Assembly: GCF_031877795.1 (NCBI RefSeq)
Contig: NC_133948.1
Span: 16,508,948 to 16,572,947, forward strand
From: Strix aluco
Taxonomy: Eukaryota; Chordata; Aves; Strigiformes; Strigidae
Direction: 5' to 3'
DNA: 64,000 nt
How positions within the stretch are numbered: the stretch's first letter is position 1; each line of letters opens with the position of its first letter. Below, piece after piece: positions 61,501-64,000 of the stretch. The notes below the pieces were generated by a model. That model worked only from the letters and a program-made list of their open reading frames with translations. It searched no databases and was not told the origin of the DNA. A program made the position numbers and the translations under genes.

Positions 61501-63985
61501 GCATCCCTCTGCCAGTGGGTTACTTGGTGAAAAGACACAGACTGGTGTCTTGGAGCCCCTCTTAGAAGACTGGGATCTGTCAGTGCTTGCAAACAGAGCC
61601 TGGCTGATTGCACACATGAGCAATAAGCACAGGGGTGGGTAGCAATGAGCCCCAGCCCCCTCAACATACTCCTGGCTCATGGCAGACACCACCCACCAGC
61701 ACCAACACCGCTCCCATTGGAGTCACTGGTGGTGGGGAGGAAAGATGAGATCCTTCGGGATCCTCGAAAGGGTGGATCTTTCTCCAGTTCTTTCCCCTCC
61801 AAACATCCACACCATTCCAGGACAGCTCAGAGCTGGGCCCAAGCCACAGCATCCAGGGCTGGGATTTGCAAACCCCTCACTTGCAGGGGGTTCCCAGGTG
61901 CTCCAGCATGATGCTCCCAGCATTTTGGTGGATGAAATGACCCTGCAACAGCAGTTTGGAGCCCCAGGGAAGTTCATTTTGGAGGAGAGCAGACTCAGCT
62001 CCTCCTGTTCCCCCCCAGGCAGGGGCTGCCCCCCAGACTCACCTTGTTTACCACAATGAAGCCTTTGGAGTCGATGTTGATGCCACTCTGCTTGAGAAAG
62101 CCCGTCGCTGGGACTGCGCCTGCAGGAGAAGGCAAGGGCTGCCGGTGCCATAACCAGGCATCCCCACAGCCCCTGGGGGGCTGATCCCGAGGCCAGCAGA
62201 TCTGCCCCCTGCCCGGACAACCTGTCTGCACCAAGGGAAAGGCAGCAGGCTGCTTTGGGGGCGGGGGGCAGAGCCACGCATCTTACAGAGCCCCCACTAC
62301 TCCCACTACATCACCCTCTGCACCCCCGAGGTCCCTACTGCTCTCCAAACCATCAGTGCACCACTGCCCACCATCTTTTTCTAATGCTTGAAGATGATTT
62401 TCAATCCACTTCTCTTTTATAGATATTTTGAAAAAAATATATTTAAAAGCGAGCCCTTGGGTTTCCAGACAGGGCTCCTCCACCTCCTGTACAATCTGTA
62501 CCTTTTCTTCAGCTTTCATTTTCTTTTTTTGATCTTTTTTTTCCTCAAATCAGAGTAGCCAATAAAACAACAAAAGCAGAATTAAACAAATTCTGTGATT
62601 CTTCCAGTCCGCAACACTTTGAAACGTTACAGAGCAAGAAAGGGATTTTTATTTCCCCCAGATATAAAGGAAAAAAATACCCTCTTCTACGGTAGTGACA
62701 GCAATAAAAAAAAAAAAAAAAAAAGAAGAAAAAAATTCAGTTTGGGGAGGCTTTAAAAAAACAACTTAAGAGGATGAAATTGGTTTGAATAGGGTTTTTT
62801 TCTGGAAAAAACAAAACCATTACTATTTTCCAAATATATCTTCAGTTGCATTTTGGGGTGGAGGCTCTAAAAAGGCCCTTTTCAGCTTTTCTACACAGAC
62901 TCATGTGTGGCAGCTGAGCAGAGCTGGCACATCCCCACCAGCACCCCCAGCTACCTGGCCCTGGGGGCCCATCACTGCCACATCCCCTCCAGCTTCTCCT
63001 CCACTGAGCAAAGCACCACCAGCCCGCCGGGCTCTGCACCCGCAGCAACAGCCCCTTACCAACACCAACGACACACACATCGGCACGCAGGACCTTCCCG
63101 CTCTTCAGCACAACCTCCTTCAGCTGCATTAGACACAGTGGGACATCACAGTTATTTCAGGGACAACCCCCCGCCTCCCCATAGCAGCAGCAAGCCAAGC
63201 TGGCAGCTCACTTCATTTTTGACATGCAAGTTGACCATAATTCATTATAACAGCAGCAGGAAGAGGGTGGGAGCAATGAAACCACCCCGCACACCGCGCT
63301 GGAGCATGTTTGCTCCTGGGGACTAAATCCAGGAATATGAATTTCAGAGGGTAGGAAAGAGTAGAGGGCAAAACCCCAGTGGCAAAGGGAACGGCAGCCC
63401 TGGGGGGATGCTGTGGTGGTGCCCCCGGGGAGCCCCTGCCCACACCCTACCTTGCCCTCCTGCTCCCGCAGCTCCGACACCTCTGTCTGCATGTAGAACT
63501 TCACCCTGTTGCTCTCAAACATCTGGAGGGGGGACATGGGACAGAGCAGGGGACATCAGGATCCTGAACCACGCCCGCCCTTGGTGTCCCTCTGCCCCCC
63601 GCACTGCCCTGCCCACCCTCCGGGCTCGCCTCGCCCCGTGCTGCAAAGGGGGTCAGCACCACCTCCGACCCCAACACGTGTCCAGAAGAAGGTGCTCTAC
63701 AGCATGTGGACCACGAGAGGGAAGACGCAGCCCGTTCTTTCTTTCTAGAGACTGCTACCATCACAGCTTAATCAATAAACATCAAATAACAAATTAATTA
63801 GTGCAATAAGTGAAACAAGCAGAACCCGCTGTCACCAAAACCACCCCCCGGATGGGAAAGCGAGGTCACCTTCATGACAGCACGGCCAACCCTCTCCCCA
63901 AGGAACTTCTTGAAGGGGACTTCCTCCAGCTCCACCAGGGACACGGAGTGGGCCCTCTCCGCGAGGTAGGCGGCCACCTCCATCC
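52573..63985 (-). CDS. AIFM3: AIFM3, apoptosis-inducing factor-like protein, C-terminal part
   Basis: Ten 3' exons on the minus strand: 63870-63985, 63451-63522, 63060-63123, 62043-62119, 61189-61306, 60073-60171, 59578-59653, 54338-54442, 53268-53288 and 52573-52612. They encode the last 261 aa or so of a roughly 600-aa protein; the Rieske and first FAD-binding parts lie beyond the window. The first visible residues, MEVAAYLAERAHSVSLVE, belong to the NAD(P)H-binding half. VCVVGVGAVPATGFL and GVFAAGDAVTFPLA give the second FAD contact (GD motif). WQMAHMHGRIAALNML and VPYLWTAMFGKSIRYAGHG are followed by the small C-terminal domain, ending GDMSWLTGKGS. AIFM3 (AIFL) is a mitochondria-associated flavoprotein oxidoreductase implicated in apoptosis. 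The 53268-53288 exon is only 21 nt and can be skipped in frame. Confidence 0.96.
54443..59577 (-). other. Large AIFM3 intron (5.1 kb)
   Basis: This intron separates the exon ending YTK from the exon starting SDEVMAV. No nested gene or clear mobile element was recognised. Sequence texture shifts from GC-rich (54.5-55.1 kb) to mixed and AT-richer (55.2-59.5 kb). Confidence 0.5.
62706..62724 (+). repeat. A19 homopolymer in an A/T-rich patch
   Basis: A run of 19 A sits within an A/T-rich stretch (about 62500-62850) in an AIFM3 intron. No retrocopy sequence is attached to it. On the AIFM3 strand it is a T-tract. Confidence 0.7.
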
Positions 63986-64000
63986 CTGGGAAACAGAAGC

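Noticed and set aside
62700-62730. Poly(A) run as the tail of a processed retrocopy
   Set aside because: No recognisable gene-derived sequence precedes it and no flanking duplication was noticed.

Overview
The window looks like avian nuclear DNA. It has the 3' ends of CR1 LINEs, one fragment of a bird-type endogenous retroviral LTR, compact introns, GC-rich CpG-island promoters, and a gene set matching the human 22q11.2 / bird chromosome 15 synteny block. I cannot name the species. All gene models below were built by joining exons at GT/AG sites in consistent phase and comparing the product with vertebrate families from memory. No database was searched.

Layout, left to right. (1) 1-8.5 kb: a CR1 tail, a CpG-island promoter with an NRF1-type site, and DGCR6 (+, 5 exons, 206 aa), whose introns hold a large minisatellite, a CR1 copy and a 63-bp tandem duplication. 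(2) 8.5-11.9 kb: no convincing gene. (3) 11.9-17 kb: CpG-island promoter and SLC7A4 (+, 4 coding exons, 653 aa), a CAT-family membrane transporter. (4) 17-24.6 kb: intergenic, including an AT-rich, homeodomain-site-rich block near 19.5-20.2 kb that could be a regulatory element. (5) 24.7-34.3 kb: LRRC74B (-, 9 exons, 367 aa). (6) 34.3-34.6 kb: a compact bidirectional CpG promoter with a near-perfect RFX X-box and an array of GGGCGTGG (SP/KLF) boxes. (7) 34.6-45.7 kb: P2RX6 (+, 12 exons, 379 aa), an ATP-gated channel subunit with a short cytoplasmic tail. (8) 46.2-47.9 kb: a TMEM17-family gene (-, 4 exons, 188 aa), tail-to-tail with P2RX6. (9) 48-51.3 kb: no gene seen. (10) 51.3-64 kb: the 3' part of AIFM3 (-, last 10 exons; the 5' part lies beyond the window), with a 21-nt penultimate microexon.

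The genes do not form a pathway. Two have a possible ciliary link: the TMEM17 family acts at the ciliary transition zone, and LRRC74B has an RFX X-box in its promoter. The order AIFM3 / TMEM17-like / P2RX6 / LRRC74B / SLC7A4 / DGCR6 differs from my recollection of human 22q11, where LZTR1 and THAP7 lie between AIFM3 and P2RX6. The points most worth a second look are the TMEM17 paralogue in that slot, the X-box bidirectional promoter, the AIFM3 microexon and the P2RX6 tail.
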